Positions 4,362 through 5,684 of a stretch of 5,684 bases of DNA are shown here, piece by piece. The notes beneath the pieces are model-generated. The model saw only the letters and a list, made by a program, of their open reading frames with translations, searched no databases and was not told the origin of the DNA. The position numbers and the translations under genes were made by a program. Source of the DNA: Methanosphaera sp. rholeuAM74 (lineage in GTDB: Archaea > Methanobacteriota > Methanobacteria > Methanobacteriales > Methanobacteriaceae). Position 1 is the first letter of the stretch, and each line of letters starts with the position of its first letter. The stretch spans positions 1,120-6,803 of the forward strand of contig MUZZ01000170.1 of the NCBI GenBank assembly GCA_003266075.1, given 5' to 3'.

Positions 4362-5684
4362 CTAGTTTTTGGATGGATGTGATGGAATTATATCGTTTGC
4401 GTTAGGTAAGATGTCCTTAATTTTGTCTAATCTGTTTTCCTTTAAATCTTTTATGAATTCATCTTTTTTAGGTCCTACTAGTGCGTGTTCAAGCACGTCT
4501 GTTAGCGTGTCTACTGGTATGATTTCTATCTGGTCAACATATTTCTTCTCAATTAATACATCATTAAGGTTGGATGATGGGATTAGAACTTTTTTCATAC
4601 CTGATTCTGCTGCTGCTTCTATTTTATATGTTGCCCCTCCTATTGGAAGTACAGTTCCACGGACACTTAGTGAGCCAGTAAGGGCTAGTGTCTGGTCTAT
4701 TGGTATGTTTTCGATTGCAGATATTATTGCTGTTGCCATGGATACACTTGCACTGTCTCCTTCTACCCCATCATAGGATTGTACGAATTGGATGTGTATA
4801 TCATAGTTGGATATGTCTTTTCCTATGCTTTTCTTGATTATTGCTCCAACGTTTTGTACGGCTTCTTTTGCTATGTCTCCTAGTTTTCCTGCTGCTATGA
4901 TTTTTCCTTCTTCTTTACTTTGTGATGGTGCTGCTTCTGCTGCTATTGGTAGTACGATTCCACTGGAGTTTCCTATTACTGCTAATCCGTTTATACAACC
5001 AATTTTAGCTCCTTCATTTGAGAATACGCTGTATTCTTTTCTCTGTGATATGTATCTGTCGGCTATTTGCTGTTCTAGTGTTCGTGATTGTTTTTTAGCT
5101 TCCAGTATGTGTTCTGTTGTTACTTCTGATGCTTTTTCTTCTACTGCCACATCACCTGCTGCACGTACTAATCCACCAAGGTCTCTTAATCTTAGGGTTA
5201 ATGAATCCTTTTTTCCTGCTCTACGTTGTGCTTCTTTGATGATTTCTGCTACTGCCTCTTTTGTGAAGTGTGGGATTCTACCATCGTTTTTAATTTCCTG
5301 TGCCACGAATTGTGCTAGTTTTTTACGGTTTTCTGCTGTGTCTTTCATGGTGTCTTTCATGAATATTTCATAACCATATCCTCTTATTCTTGATCTTAGT
5401 GCTATGTGCATGTCTTTGAGTACTTCAAGGTTACCTGATGCTACTAGTACGAAGTCACATGGTACTGCTTTTGTTCTTACCATTGCCCCACTACTTGTGT
5501 CACTCTGTCCTGTTATCTGGTATTGGTGTTCTTGTAGTGCTGTTAGTAGTTCTTGTTGGGTTTTCATAGTCATTGTACCGATTTCGTCTATGTATAGTAC
5601 TCCTTTGTTTGCCTGGTGTATCATTCCACTTTCTACTCTTTCGTGGGCTGGTGTTCCTAGTCCTCCTGATTGGTATGGGTCGTG
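4362..5684 (-). CDS. lon: Archaeal Lon (LonB-type) ATP-dependent protease, N-terminal part outside window
   Basis: LonB is the membrane-anchored AAA+ Ser-Lys protease of archaea that degrades damaged and regulatory proteins. The frame is open to the right edge, giving 440 C-terminal residues. They begin HDPYQSGGLGTPAHERVESG, the conserved stretch that follows the membrane insertion in archaeal Lon, so the internal ATG at 5622-5624 is not the real start. Walker B is VLYIDEI (29-35 of the visible part), the sensor-1 region VASGN (81-85), Arg-finger candidates lie in ALRSRIRGYG (95-104), and a sensor-2 region LRLRDLGGLVR lies at about 164-174. The protease domain shows the catalytic Ser311 in GVEGDSAS and Lys354 in ATYKIEAA. 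Walker A and the two expected membrane segments lie beyond base 5684. The residues after the protease domain (about 403-440) are charged and then Pro/Asn-containing. A hairpin terminator starts directly after the stop. Confidence 0.96.
   Translation of the reverse strand, partial: HDPYQSGGLGTPAHERVESGMIHQANKGVLYIDEIGTMTMKTQQELLTALQEHQYQITGQSDTSSGAMVRTKAVPCDFVLVASGNLEVLKDMHIALRSRIRGYGYEIFMKDTMKDTAENRKKLAQFVAQEIKNDGRIPHFTKEAVAEIIKEAQRRAGKKDSLTLRLRDLGGLVRAAGDVAVEEKASEVTTEHILEAKKQSRTLEQQIADRYISQRKEYSVFSNEGAKIGCINGLAVIGNSSGIVLPIAAEAAPSQSKEEGKIIAAGKLGDIAKEAVQNVGAIIKKSIGKDISNYDIHIQFVQSYDGVEGDSASVSMATAIISAIENIPIDQTLALTGSLSVRGTVLPIGGATYKIEAAAESGMKKVLIPSSNLNDVLIEKKYVDQIEIIPVDTLTDVLEHALVGPKKDEFIKDLKENRLDKIKDILPNANDIIPSHPSKN

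Noticed and set aside
4369..5373. Two plus-strand Ser/Ala-rich open frames
   Set aside because: Antisense shadows of lon, whose Walker B and Ser-Lys dyad read on the minus strand.
1..5684. Search for CRISPR array, tRNA, rRNA, insertion sequence or defence gene
   Set aside because: No regular spaced repeats, no cloverleaf or GC-raised RNA island in the spacers, no transposase or terminal repeats; all long frames are assigned to core genes.

Overview
This is an AT-rich archaeal window. It points to a hydrogen-using methanogen of the order Methanobacteriales, most likely Methanosphaera or Methanobrevibacter. The evidence is the archaeal-type hydrogenase maturation pair HypA/HypB, an archaeal PRPP synthase, and an archaeal (LonB-type) Lon protease. 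The protein sequences are rich in Asn, Lys and Ile, and the promoters are TATA-like rather than bacterial -35/-10. The genus is inferred from composition and protein character, not from a database match.

Layout from left to right: hypB (minus, cut by the left edge) and hypA (minus) form a two-gene unit read hypA to hypB, with an 8-nt stop/start overlap. A 355-nt AT-rich spacer separates hypA from the divergent plus-strand prs and must hold both promoters; just upstream of the proposed prs TATA box it carries two overlapping small dyads. prs (TTG start) converges on a minus-strand DEAD-box RNA helicase gene, with only 41 nt between the stops. The helicase has a complete DEAD core, a DbpA/DeaD-type RNA-binding domain and an unusual Asn/Tyr/Lys-rich disordered tail of about 104 residues. 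A 239-nt spacer then leads to a minus-strand archaeal lon gene (N-terminal part outside the window). lon ends in a clear hairpin plus T-tract terminator that starts at the base next to its stop codon, so the helicase is probably transcribed separately from lon.

Functionally these are housekeeping genes: nickel insertion into [NiFe] hydrogenases (HypA/B), PRPP supply for nucleotide, histidine and related biosynthesis (Prs), RNA remodelling (DeaD-like helicase) and membrane-associated ATP-dependent proteolysis (Lon). I see no mobile element, CRISPR array, tRNA or rRNA, and no evidence for a wholly new multi-gene system. The parts most worth a second look are the low-complexity helicase tail and the repeat-bearing upstream regions of the helicase and prs genes.
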